From contig NC_049996.1 of NCBI RefSeq assembly GCF_000003815.2, positions 16,133,452 to 16,197,451 on the forward strand: a DNA stretch of 64,000 nt. The letters are read 5' to 3'. Made by a program: the position numbers and the translations under genes. Position 1 is the stretch's first letter. Each line of letters opens with the position of its first letter. Positions 56,901-64,000 of this stretch are shown one piece after another. This DNA is from Branchiostoma floridae (taxonomy: Eukaryota > Chordata > Leptocardii > Amphioxiformes > Branchiostomatidae). Under the pieces are notes generated by a model that saw only the letters and a list, made by a program, of their open reading frames with translations, made no database searches and was not told the origin of the DNA.

Positions 56901-57950
56901 CACTTGCCAGTCCAAGGTTCAAGGAAGAAGAAGGCACCATCTTTGGAATGGTTAACCGACTACCACAGCTTTCACTATCCAGATATACCGCAGGATCTGA
57001 AGTGTATTGTGGGCCACGCGGATGTCACAAGTGAAGCTGCGAAGAGCATACAAGCGACCCGCTGTCAACACGCAAAGTTGGTCCTTTTCAACCACGACAT
57101 GCCAGAAGATACAGAGCACTACAAGGGAGCTCAGAAAGCGATGGCTGCGGGGAAGAAAGTGGAAGACATCCTAGAGGATACCAAGAACGCGGATGCCGTG
57201 TTCTCTCTGGGAAGAAGAATCTACGACCACTACGAGACGAAGTACAAGTCACTTGGAGACAGCAAACCAACAGAACACCTGATGTTCCTCCCAAGACCGT
57301 CCCCACTATTTGAAGCCATCTCTGTTAAACCAGGAGGAGGGGAGAAAGTTGTTCTGACTGTCGGAAGGGTGACCGAAGTGGAGAAGCTGAAAGGCCATGA
57401 CCTGGCAGCCCGCTCCATTGGGGAGGTTGCAGAGAAGATCCCAAACGTCAAATTGTGGGTTCGTGGGATAGATGAAGATGACTGGGAAGCGAGCAAGAAC
57501 ATCCTCGAGGAAAACCTGAACAGTGGGAGGATCAAACCCACACTGCTGCCATGTGGAACCCAGGAGGACATCGCTCAGGACATGCAGCAGGCCCACCTGG
57601 TCCTGATGCCGTCCCGTGCCGAGCCGTTCGGGCTGATCGGCCTGGAGGCCATCGCAGCGGGAATCCCTGTACTCATCTCTGACAAGTCAGGACTGGCAGA
57701 CATGATCACGGACTTAATCAACGATGGGAAGTGCAGCGCAGACATGAGGCACAGGATCGTGGAAACCAGCGTTAAGGAGTCCGACCTAGAGGAAGCTGCA
57801 AATGAATGGGCAAAGGCAATTGTGGGTACATTAAAGTACTCTGAACATGAATTCAGGAAAGCAGCCGAGTACAAGAAGCAGCTCCTGAAGTCCAAGTACT
57901 GGGAAGAGTCACACCAGAACCTGCTGCGGGTCTGTGGATTGACTGACTGA
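38874..57950 (+). CDS. Death-ROC-COR-TIR-ZU5-UPA-glycosyltransferase fusion protein
   Basis: Seventeen coding exons: 38874-38904, 41076-41270, 41575-41832, 49266-49514, 49726-49860, 50045-50143, 50383-50733, 51089-51204, 51379-52550, 52705-52769, 52864-53148, 53313-53749, 53878-54003, 54305-54573, 54853-55589, 55914-55997, 56725-57950. They join without phase conflict to 1944 aa (5835 nt). Domains in order: Death (about 76-155), ROC with P-loop GQFRSGKT at 201-208, DFGGQ at 388-392 and THKD at 471-474, COR (about 500-800), TIR-like (986-1085), ZU5 (1132-1262), UPA-like (about 1365-1505), GT-B glycosyltransferase (1537-1944). No signal peptide or TM, so cytosolic. ROC-COR proteins are GTP-regulated dimeric scaffolds; Death, TIR and ZU5-UPA belong to cell-death and immune adaptors. 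A glycosyltransferase effector fused to these is unusual. Exon 2 is phase 1-1 and optional. Function inferred only from domains. Confidence 0.85.
38940..39085 (-). mobile_element. LINE 3' fragment, copy 1
   Basis: Shares GGGGCACCATGAATAGTCAA TCCACCATCC and AGCTTCAGCTAGGCTCAGTC with 44285-44480. On the minus strand it encodes the same LSLAEAMRA-type tail as the longer copy, broken. Confidence 0.6.
40090..40509. mobile_element. TACCGGTAC-ended MITE, family C, best copy
   Basis: AGGGCTGGGTACCGGTACAG at the left is inverted at the right as TGTACCGGTACGCTGCCCT. Inside, GGTCCAGGTCCGG and its complement alternate. Copies at 12190, 27800 and 46700. Confidence 0.75.
40906..41523 (+). mobile_element. 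Mini-LTR-like structure enclosing coding exon 2
   Basis: Direct repeats of 168-169 bp (40906-41073 and 41355-41523) start TGTAACAGTGG, end TTCTACA and are about 97% identical. A purine tract (GAAAAGAAAAGGGGGAG) precedes the second, and CGAGGACGAATCTT before it resembles the 3' end of Ty3/gypsy elements. The 280-bp interior holds exon 2, whose acceptor lies at the end of the first repeat. Each repeat contains a tRNA-like block (CTTGTAATCC, GGGTTCGATCCCCGG). No clear target duplication or primer-binding site is visible, so a tandem duplication remains possible. Confidence 0.5.
41575..41832 (+). other. Exon encoding Death domain
   Basis: Residues 76-161. WKDLAFHLGFKRADRENIA, CIALLEEWH and ATIEILMEALSEAGLQRTV match the six-helix Death-fold pattern (W-x-x-LA-x-x-LG, LL-x-x-W, L-x-x-AL-x-x-x-G). 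Death domains mediate homotypic adaptor assembly. Confidence 0.85.
42640..43290. mobile_element. Element with Myb/SANT-like ORF (Harbinger-associated type)
   Basis: The minus strand 43008-42775 encodes SFAKWMPEQMKLLNSIWG, VHIRTDIYISKGMVEHG and SLDQCRNKVKNL, the pattern of Myb/SANT-like DNA-binding domains carried by Harbinger transposons and their host derivatives. TTATCCGAATAA-like ends and TTCACACTGC subterminal motifs sit on both sides. Only the DNA-binding piece is present; no ATG is evident. Confidence 0.5.
43454..43720 (+). pseudogene. Copy 1 of TRADD-like gene N-terminal exon, in intron 3
   Basis: Open 267-nt block between acceptor TTGTTCAG and donor GTAAGT. It encodes PPPELRSPDSDLTVRLQLG and on to IVELEQELFTAEVLTDEERF, homologous to 62367-62580. 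Phase 0-0 as drawn, while flanking coding exons need phase 1-1, so it cannot enter the fusion transcript without a frame break. It lacks the second half of its relative. Confidence 0.65.
43845..44290. repeat. Intronic duplicate block, copy 1
   Basis: GAAATTAACTGGTACAAATG, CAGATAAATTTGGATCTCGC and CAACAGTTGCAGGGCCTTCT recur at 46985-47389 and 48630-48660. A third, weaker copy (49080-49240) ends at the acceptor of the first ROC exon. Confidence 0.8.
44285..44480 (-). mobile_element. LINE 3' fragment, copy 2
   Basis: The minus strand encodes GTQRTMWEDNIKEWTG, LSLAEAMRAVEDRI and EDGGLTIHGAQTTH, the tail of an RTE-type reverse transcriptase. Short and lacking any enzyme core. Confidence 0.65.
44899..45174 (+). 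pseudogene. Copy 2 of TRADD-like gene N-terminal exon, in intron 3
   Basis: Open 276-nt block, acceptor TGTTGTTTAG, donor GTGAGT. Encodes LGLMRQTSAQGQAGDISKEH and LFELERQLITPEVLMDKELY. About 150 bp of upstream intron is also shared with copy 1, so both come from a tandem duplication of about 1.45 kb. Phase 0-0. Confidence 0.65.
45412..46256. mobile_element. 845-bp TIR element (CAGTCAAACCTGCCC), TA duplication
   Basis: CAGTCAAACCTGCCC at 45412 is inverted at the right as GGGCAGGTTTGACTG ending 46256, with TA on each side. Subterminal GGTCGAAATGGCCAGGTGGT / ACCACC motifs are repeated inside. No transposase. A Tc1/mariner or similar nonautonomous element. Confidence 0.82.
46700..46925. mobile_element. 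TACCGGTAC-ended repeat, family C, copy 4 (partial)
   Basis: CACTGGGTATCGGTACAGTA AATTCAGG and GGTCCGGTTCAGGTCCAGAG match the left half of 40090-40509. Confidence 0.6.
46985..47389. repeat. Intronic duplicate block, copy 2, split by Tc1-like insertion
   Basis: Matches 43845-44270. The remainder continues after the insertion at 48630 (ACTATATGTACGAAGAGCAA). Confidence 0.82.
47390..48629. mobile_element. Tc1/mariner-like transposon, 1.24 kb, long TIRs, dead transposase
   Basis: The ends CACTCGGCACAAAAAGTTTG and CAAACTTTTTGTGCTGAGTG are inverted, and similarity continues for about 240 bp each side. TA flanks both ends. On the plus strand the core holds transposase remnants with stops: GGGSVMVW (plus-strand 47820 region), then YRDTILHPVATFYLFNIGPN and ILQDYNTSPHRARTIG, the DDE region of Tc1 transposases (LQ-x-D-N-A-x-x-H position). 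Several frameshifts or stops; nonautonomous. Confidence 0.82.
48724..48808. repeat. Perfect 34-bp inverted repeat, 17-nt loop
   Basis: GTTTAATTAAGATAGGTACA and onward (48724-48757) is repeated exactly inverted at 48775-48808. It lies in intron 3 of the fusion gene. Confidence 0.9.
49266..51204 (+). other. Exons encoding ROC GTPase domain with large Gln-rich insertion
   Basis: P-loop LVVGQFRSGKT is in 49266-49514 and the switch motif LSIWDFGGQAAYY is in 50383-50733, followed by FFTYRGIYILVM. The G4 motif VVLVLTHKD is in 51089-51204. Between G1 and G3 the exons 49726-49860 and 50045-50143 plus half of 50383-50733 add about 135 charged and Gln-rich residues, making the spacing about 185 aa where ROC domains usually have about 45-60. 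All introns up to this point are phase 1. Confidence 0.85.
50907..50982. repeat. Perfect 25-bp inverted repeat
   Basis: CTATTTCGAACACCTCCGTC plus AAAAA (50907-50931) is inverted at 50958-50982, separated by 26 nt, in the intron between ROC exons. Confidence 0.9.
51379..52550 (+). other. Exon encoding COR domain
   Basis: A single 1172-nt exon. VPITWLHLKSKL, FQDVVGLARG, ITDDSHVADILTFLHDLGDI and NEHFLRDHVALRPQVMIDVF are typical COR segments (winged-helix part and dimerisation helices). Confidence 0.85.
53313..53749 (+). other. Exon encoding TIR-like domain
   Basis: Residues 986-1131. Starts with strand A TIVVLHVGDYNDKLVRPLLE, then VTVCEDVIEPGDIMTDKI (box 2-like, PGD), ARMVVPIITPQALHSRYW and the helix ending YEFSVQNRNLVFPVFA. 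The order fits a TIR fold. A catalytic Glu at the usual W+4 spacing is not obvious: Trp1061 is followed by Glu1067 at W+6. Confidence 0.7.
53878..55589 (+). other. Exons encoding ZU5 and UPA-like (FIIND-like) region
   Basis: ZU5 is in 53878-54003 and 54305-54573 (ITPEGCTLEEDGVTISFPKG, PVLTVHQDQEEDFLQPVRVS). Its last residues read TRHFCG at the exon boundary. Exon 54853-55589 carries an acidic Ser/Thr/Glu linker with two diverged repeats (EKSISSKPGHQDEAA, DESISRES), then a UPA-like beta domain (RVYLIINPNQATANNNYVHL, FRAANMLPVPPVQQRIVMGK, GISFFFPPANCNRWSVGLIP). The ZU5-UPA order is that of PIDD1, UNC5, ankyrins and NLRP1. Confidence 0.72.
54640..54800 (+). repeat. tRNA-derived SINE
   Basis: A-box TGGCATAACAGTTAGGG and B-box GGGTTTGAATCCC lie 39 bp apart. 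A body block, GTGCCTTGGGGAAGACACTT, follows that is common in metazoan SINEs. Sits in the intron after the ZU5 exon. Confidence 0.65.
56725..57950 (+). other. Exon encoding GT-B (GT4-like) glycosyltransferase domain
   Basis: A single 1226-nt exon encodes residues 1537-1944. The N-terminal Rossmann half starts ISILLVNDEYCTSHGGPSNV (Gly-Gly loop after strand 1). The C-terminal donor-binding half has VVLTVGRVTEVEKLKGHDL, VKLWVRGIDEDD, LLPCGTQEDIAQDMQQAHLV and MPSRAEPFGLIGLEAIAAG. The last contains a full EX7E motif (Glu1836, Glu1844), which in GT4 enzymes contacts the nucleotide-sugar donor. Gly-Arg and Lys-Gly in GRVTEVEKLKG fit phosphate contacts. Acceptor and donor sugars unknown. Confidence 0.85.
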
Positions 57951-58160
57951 GTCTAGATGGCTTCGGATTCAAAGTTGTTCATCTGATACCTAATGTATCT
58001 GTGTGCGCATGTTCCAAGGCACAGTTCCAACATGTCTAGAAAGTGAAGTCATTGATTACTTTGCACATACAATTTCACAATTGTATTCATTGACAATGAC
58101 ATTGACTATTGCCTATTTAGAGGTCTTCTCTATAATGAGGTCAAAGTAATTGTGGATGTA

Positions 58161-58166
58161 AATAAA
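58161..58166 (+). terminator. Poly(A) signal of the glycosyltransferase fusion gene
   Basis: AATAAA 211 bp after the TGA at 57948-57950. Confidence 0.6.
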
Positions 58167-58394
58167 GTCATGTTTATACATTAGAATCAGGGCAATTCAG
58201 CCAGCTGGCCATGAACTTGGGTTGTATATGTAGATTGATGTTTTTACTATCGCTGAGGATATTGAAGTTCAATCTCGTGTAGATCTAATTTGGCAACAGG
58301 CACTTTGAGTATGTACATACATGTAAGTATGGTATATGAACTATTATGACTGACATACAGTAGGGTACTTAGAAGTTACATATAGCTCATTCTC

Positions 58395-58650
58395 CTATGC
58401 AGAGACATCCAATGACGCCAGCAAACCGCCACTTGTCTGTACTCTGCTATCTCAACCGTCAACATCCACAAGTTCCTGTGGGTGTCGCCACAAACCAGCT
58501 GTCAGCCAATCAGAGGATTCAGCCTTTCAGTTTTGAAAAGGGATCTCGATTTATAAGCAGGGTAGTCAGGAACTGATGGTGACGGTTGAGATAGCAGAGT
58601 ACAGACAAGAGGCAGTTTTCTGGTGCCATTGGGTATCTCTGCATAGGGAA
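58395..58650. mobile_element. MITE with about 70-bp TIRs
   Basis: CCTATGCAGAGACATCCAAT on the left and ATTGGGTATCTCTGCATAGG on the right are inverted; CTGTACTCTGCTATCTCAAC and GTTGAGATAGCAGAGTACAG are exact inverted copies further in. Confidence 0.85.
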
Positions 58651-58684
58651 ATGTTATAGCTAAAACAAACAAGTAAAATTTAGA

Positions 58685-59616
58685 GGGTTTACGGAAAAGC
58701 CTGGGCCCAGCAGGCTAGCCTGCAGGCACCCTTTTTGGGCCCCAAGGCTATTGATAGGGTTTGACCCATTAATAGATTTTTTTAAACCTACAACTGGGTA
58801 ACCGACAATTCGAGTGCATGCAGGGTGCATTAGACAGAAGGCAAAGCAAACAGTTTGGTCATATCTATGGGGGATTGGGGTTCAATGGTTTACAGCAAAG
58901 AACAATCAAATCAACTACTGTAACTTCAAGGGTTATTAGTACATTTACTTTTCCTTTGACTATACTAGCAGTCATTCCTACAATACTTATAGTGGCTATC
59001 AGTAATTGTCCTACATGAGAGAAACGAATAGCACAAACAACACTAACGTTACATGTCATATTATACACCCCCCTCACATACAATTGACACATATAAACGC
59101 ATAACATACATAAATTCCTACATCCATGCTCACTGACACTTGATGTTTGAGACATCTGTTTCAAATTTGATGTTTTGGCAAACAGCCCCTATCCTAGAGG
59201 ACCAACCGTTGTCTTGGGTTACCACTGACCCAGTTTTTCCACAAAGAAATTTCATGTACAAACACACACTCTCATACATGCATGACATCTGTTTTGAATT
59301 TGATGTTGTGTGCTATCATTTCCTGACCCATCCTAGTATTCTTTATTTCGCAGTAGTACCCCTCCCCTTCAGTCTTAATTTAACATTTCCAGCATTTTCT
59401 GTTGTATACTTGGAATTTAATTCATGATCAACTGTTACCTTTCCCCATCCCAGCCCCATCCCACCCACAGCTGGGATTGTCATTGACCCAGTTTTTTATT
59501 TAAAAAAAAAAAACTTCAGCTGCAGGCCAAACCCCATGCATAGCCTTGGGGCCCAGAAAAGGTAGTCTTTCAGGCTAGCCAGCCCAGCTCCTGGGCCCAG
59601 GCTTTTCCGTAAACCC
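58685..59616. mobile_element. 932-bp TIR element with 9-bp target duplication
   Basis: GGGTTTACGGAAAAGCCTGG at 58685 is inverted at 59597-59616. The inverted similarity covers about 75 bp. AAATTTAGA flanks both ends (58676-58684, 59617-59625), suggesting a Mutator- or hAT-type donor (8-9 bp duplications). No transposase seen. Confidence 0.85.
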
Positions 59617-60129
59617 AAATTTAGAAGGCAGGAGAAATAATTGTACACTTTTCAATGGATCCAGTTTGTGAAGATAAGGTTTGCAATATGTCGACAACCA
59701 AAAAAATTTTGTTATTAATATCTCCATCAAAAATGGAGATATCGTTTTGGGTGTGTCTGAGTGTGTCTCAGTCTAGTTTGTCTAATTTCTGGATTTTTGT
59801 TGTCAGCATAAACTATTAATATTTAAGAACCTGTTTTTCATATCTTTTGACATGGTGGTATTTCAAATCATACTTTTATGTATTGCATCTTGATGTCAAT
59901 TACAAAATAAATTGTCACACATATCAAAGTTTGGTCGCTGTTCAATCTCTAAATATGGTAGTATATAGTATAAGTTTAACATACATGTAAGTATGCACAC
60001 AGAATTTCTTCATTTTTGTTCTTAAACATATTATTTGACTTAGAAATTAATATTGACTTTGGCAGTCTTTATATTGACATAAGTATCCTTTCTGATATAT
60101 TCTTGCAATTTATGGCATATTTTACTGAT

Positions 60130-60365
60130 TTTGCAGCTGCATTGTACGATTTAACGTTACAGCTTGGTTGAAAAGGTTTTTTGGGGGGTGCGGACAAAAA
60201 TTGATGGTGGATGCCATCCAAACAATCTCAATCAAATCAAGGAGCTTTTATCAGATATCTGATAGTCTAAAAGCTCTTTGATCAAATCAACATGGCCTAG
60301 CTCAAGTTGTGAGGGGCTAACCCACCCGTTTTGAGATGAATAAATAAAGATGACCAAAGATGGGG
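60130..60365. mobile_element. Family B foldback element, copy 3
   Basis: GGATGCCATCCAAACAATC and AACATGGCCTAGCTCAAG resemble 6078-6485. A near-perfect hairpin (AGGAGCTTTTATCAGATATC / GATAGTCTAAAAGCTCTTTG) is inside. Confidence 0.55.
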
Positions 60366-60534
60366 TCGCTGTAAAACTGAACAGTAATGATTTAGAGTAG
60401 AGTAGAGTACTAGTATGTCGGCGATGATTGAAATAATCAGGCGCTACTCAAACATATGCCAGAACAACTGGTGGACAAAGCTTCTTTATTGTCGTCTCAG
60501 TACACACACCTCAGAAAACGGGAATTTTACATCA

Positions 60535-61505
60535 TCCAAAGTTCTCAGCAAGCCACACGTACCTTACCTACACGGTTGTCACAGAATCAGCCTCGAATTT
60601 CAGCTCGGCCTCCGCAAAACCAGGATAGAAACGTTTTTATTGCAGCAGAAATCTATCGTAATCCGGACGCAATCACACGGACACATGTGTTAGGGTTTCA
60701 GCATTTGGGGCTGTGAATGGCTGTTTGGGGAATATCGGAATGCTTCACCTCCGATCACCCCTGCCTGGTACTCCCTGTTTCTTGTCTTTCATAATGAAAC
60801 TATCACATGTTTTTTCCGTAAATATAATATTCAAGCTGGATTTTCCTTTGTAGAACCGTCCGATGACTGGTTCTTTGCTTCTTTATATAATACCAAGTAA
60901 ACTCCAAGTGAGCCTCATTTAAAGCGTCACTCGGGCAGGCAGATGAAAGGCCCCCATGCGGAATCAAATTGTAACTGCACCAGCAACAAGTCCCTTTGAC
61001 ATGACACTGACCTGCAGTTGCCAGAGAAACGGGACTTGTGTGGTCGTGGGGCTACTCCTGTATTATAAACTTGAAATAACGTACTAAAGGAAGTTGCAAA
61101 GTAAATAGAGACATTCCATATCCTCAATGTGACGTTATATCCAATCGTTTTGCTAGAAAATATCGAAACGACTCTGAAATTTGACCCCACGCGTGGAACG
61201 GTTCATTTTGTCAGATGTAGGGAGGACAGCGGCATAGATTAAGTTTACATATTAACGATCATAACTCGTTACGGACTGTAGTTCACCATTTATAAATGAT
61301 ACTTAATAAACATTTATTCACATGAGTATGTGATTCATTTTGCTACCCATAGCTAACTTGTGGGGTCTAACAACATGAACATTCCCGATAACACCCCCAA
61401 TACTGAGTCGCGTTGCCTACGAGCGGAAAGCGGAAGTAAAGTTGTAACGGTGCCAGTAAGTTCAGAAAGTTTGCGGACATTTTAGGGGAGATTCGTGGCA
61501 AAAAA
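60535..61505 (+). promoter_or_regulatory. Duplicated promoter block and 5' UTR exon of the TRADD-like gene
   Basis: Diverged copy of 35030-35905, colinear along its length. The tandem GGAA element (GCGGAAAGCGGAAGTAAAG, 61423-61441) and the final GGCAAAAAA plus GTAAGT donor (61506) are preserved. Predicted noncoding exon ends at 61505. Confidence 0.6.
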
Positions 61506-61742
61506 GTAAGTATTATATAAACATGAGGGTCTGCGCACTTTAAAGTATTTTCTGATTCGTTAGGAAGATGTTCTTTGTCGTAAAAGACTTTTACTTCGTT
61601 GCTTTTACCCACTTCAGCGACGTTCAATTTGGTTGATAGACTTCTCTCTTTTGAATAATTGGATCATGGGAGTTGATTACTGGCTGGTACTTTAGATCAT
61701 GTTCTAAAGTTTTGCCGTATACATTGGGTTATTCCAAAAAAT

Positions 61743-61842
61743 NNNNNNNNNNNNNNNNNNNNNNNNNNNNNNNNNNNNNNNNNNNNNNNNNNNNNNNNNN
61801 NNNNNNNNNNNNNNNNNNNNNNNNNNNNNNNNNNNNNNNNNN
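61743..61842. other. Assembly gap (100 N)
   Basis: Exactly 100 N, the usual placeholder for a gap of unknown size. A small start exon of the TRADD-like gene could be missing here. Confidence 0.98.
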
Positions 61843-62195
61843 GCTAAGAACAAGAATAAGGTAGAATTAAGTAGGGGTTGTTTTAGATCTGTAAGCATGG
61901 GAAAGAAAATTTGTTTGTCTCATTTGTTGTTGAGTGACTGTGATTTTAATGTTTATCTGCACAAAATAATCCTTATTAATCTTTGCATTCAAGAAATTTT
62001 GTCTGCACATCAGCAGATAAGGAAACAATCTTAAGACTGTGAGAACCAAATGATCATGCAGGGGTTACATTTGATTCTGTCTGCTCCACTTACGGTAATG
62101 CATGTAATACAGTAATAGATGTAACAAATAAGCAACCTTAATTTTCATATGCTACAAACTTCTAACACTTCATTAACACACAAAGGATGTGTGCT

Positions 62196-62229
62196 AAAAA
62201 GAGATAATCATTAATGATTATCTCTTTTT
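62196..62229. repeat. Perfect 34-bp palindrome
   Basis: AAAAAGAGATAATCATT followed by its exact reverse complement, no loop. About 135 bp upstream of the first recognised exon of the TRADD-like gene. Confidence 0.92.
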
Positions 62230-62366
62230 TATGATTTATCAACAGTACATTACAGTATTACAATCAGCAAAATTCTTGACAATGTACATGTACATTGAGT
62301 TGTGCTCATGATATCAAATATTTCTTTTCACCCTTTTGTGTCCACCTCCTGAACTGTGTGGTCTAG

Positions 62367-64000
62367 ATCCAGTCCTTCCTGTGCGCCTACAGCTGGCTGT
62401 GGTGTCGCAAACATCTGCTCAAGGGCAGGCTGGGGACAAAGAGCCAAAGGATAAAATCTTAGAGCGAATCCTAGAACTAGAGCGGGAACTGTTTACTGTA
62501 GACGTGTTTAATGATCCGGTACGCTACAGAAAAGTACGAAAACTCTTTAAGAAACACAAGGCTCTGTTAAAGAGGGCTCTTAAGGGATCTGTCATCCTCC
62601 TCCTGACGTTCCTACGCCAGACTGATATGGACAGGTTCTACCACAACCACTACAGGGTTGGGGAGGGCAGCCTGTCTCAACAACTCTCACACATCCTCAT
62701 CTCAGAACACCTACAGGACAAGGTCAAGGGTGCACAGCTGATCGTGAGGCTCCAGGTGAAGCATGAAGACTATCTGCGGGTTCGAGGCAGACTGGGACAA
62801 GGTGAGAAATGCAAGTTTTGCTGAAACTTTCAGTTTTGCCCATAACAGAGTCTTAAACTCTTGTGGAACAAAAGAACGAAGATTTATTTCATAATCTTCT
62901 TAGTTCTACCAACAAGGATTTAAACTTTCATGTCAATCATTCAATTACAATGTTATTTTCTCCTTTTGTAGAAAAAGTTTTGAAGAGAATAAGATTTCTT
63001 ATTTGCAATAAGATTTAGCATCAAACAACTCAGTCTGTACTTCATTTATTTACATGTGTTATAAATCTAGTCCCTTCAGTCGTTTATCTAATTTTCAAGG
63101 GAGCCTGCATAAAGAGGTCTTACACAACACTTTGACCATGAAAGCTCCTTGCTTTGACCAATAAACAGGATTGGACCGTACCACTTCTGTTGACAACTTG
63201 CTGACCCTCCCACCCCCCAACAGACAAGTGGACCATTCCAGCCTGAGAGCCTTAGACCTGGCCGTGGTTGGTAGAGAGGACCAGTCCTGTGCAGAGGGAC
63301 GTGATCACAACTCAACACCGAAGTTCCGAGTCAGACAGATGCAGGCAGTTGTGAGAACAGGTAGGGAGAAAGCAGAAGGACTGGCTAGGCAGCTGCAAGA
63401 GCTTCAGATCAAGCAGGGACTGACACAGACAGCCAGAGAAGAGACAGAAGCCACAGAATACCTTCTGAGCAAGGAGGTAATCAGGAGGACAGAGCAGAAG
63501 GAGAAAGCAGGGAAAATCCTAGAACAGAAGCTAGAAATTCAGCATCTAAAAGAAACCAACAATAGCATGGCAGCTACAATAGTGGAACTTACAGCTGAGA
63601 ACACAAGGATTTCCAATCGACTTGCAGACATTCCTAAACTCTGTGAAGAAGTCAGAAAATGGAGAGAGAAAGACAAGACATCACAGAAAGTCCTGTCAGA
63701 ACATGAAGTAGAAATCCAGCGGCTCCAGGAGACCAACAAGAGCATGGCAGCTACAATAGAGGAATTGCTGGAGGGCAAACACACACTGGCAGATGGTAAG
63801 GCACAAATAATGCATGAGAACTGCCTTTTTCTAGGCTAACAATGACAACTGTTGTCACTTCTTCCCATGAGTTTCAAGCATGGAAAAACTTCTAGATTGT
63901 GTGAAATTGTCTATATGCTGTTGCAGGTTTTTCAGCTGCGGCCACATCTCAGGACAGCAGGAAATCTCTTCTACAAAGGTTTATGGGTTTATTTTCATCA
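62367..64000 (+). CDS. TRADD-N-like plus coiled-coil protein, partial (runs off window)
   Basis: Exons 62367-62801, 63169-63795 and 63927 to beyond 64000 join in phase 1. Exon one encodes a charged helix (ILERILELERELFTVDVFND), then KGSVILLLTFLRQTDMDRFY, NHYRVGEGSLSQQLSHILIS and GAQLIVRLQVKHEDYLRVRG. That pattern recalls the TRADD N-terminal fold (EGSL, then paired strands), an adaptor module for receptor-proximal death or NF-kB signalling; this is my reading, not a database match. Exon two is a 209-residue Lys/Glu/Gln-rich coiled coil with an internal repeat. No ATG lies in frame before the chosen acceptor (GTGGTCTAG at 62358-62366), so the start exon is upstream, possibly in or near the gap. 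The frame is still open at the window end. Confidence 0.7.

Overview
The window looks like animal nuclear DNA, most likely from a lancelet (Branchiostoma). The genes are intron-rich with GT-AG introns. Two single-copy bilaterian genes are clear: a BMP/activin type I receptor of the ACVR1/ALK2 class and the La autoantigen SSB. Next to them sits an unusual Death/ROC/COR/TIR/ZU5 multidomain gene of the kind that is expanded in lancelets. Introns are full of minisatellites built from the exon-intron junctions, a habit I recall being reported for amphioxus Adh genes. Organism assignment is inference; no database was available.

Layout. Minus strand, 4157-7: three-exon claudin-like four-TM protein with a huge Ser/Pro repeat in its second extracellular loop. 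4158-9023: no gene seen, several MITE/SINE-like repeats. Minus strand, 19368-9024: ten-exon ACVR1-like receptor kinase (514 aa). Minus strand, 30136-22306: twelve-exon La protein (438 aa). 30137-35800: repeats, including a 3.5-kb TIR-bounded element holding a broken CR1-like LINE. Plus strand, about 35800-58166: a gene whose 17 coding exons join in perfect phase to a 1944-aa protein with Death, ROC (P-loop GTPase), COR, TIR-like, ZU5, UPA-like and a complete GT-B glycosyltransferase (GT4-like) domain. Plus strand, from about 61400 past the window end: a gene with a TRADD-N-like module followed by long coiled coils. Its 5' flank and first noncoding exon are a diverged duplicate of those of the glycosyltransferase gene. 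A 100-base run of N lies at 61743-61842.

How the genes relate. The receptor (SMAD1/5/8 signalling) and La (RNA polymerase III transcript chaperone) are housekeeping or developmental genes with no obvious tie to the rest. The two plus-strand genes look like a small innate-immunity or cell-death cluster. They share a duplicated promoter block, they both use phase-1 introns, and partial copies of the TRADD-like exon lie inside intron 3 of the first gene. The best candidate for an undescribed system is the fusion of a Death-ROC-COR-TIR-ZU5-UPA sensor or scaffold to a C-terminal glycosyltransferase that retains the EX7E motif.

Coding models were built by hand. Exon phases were checked at every junction and totals are divisible by three (1335, 1545, 1317 and 5835 nt), which supports the intron boundaries. 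Transcription starts, UTR limits and alternative splicing cannot be seen from sequence alone.
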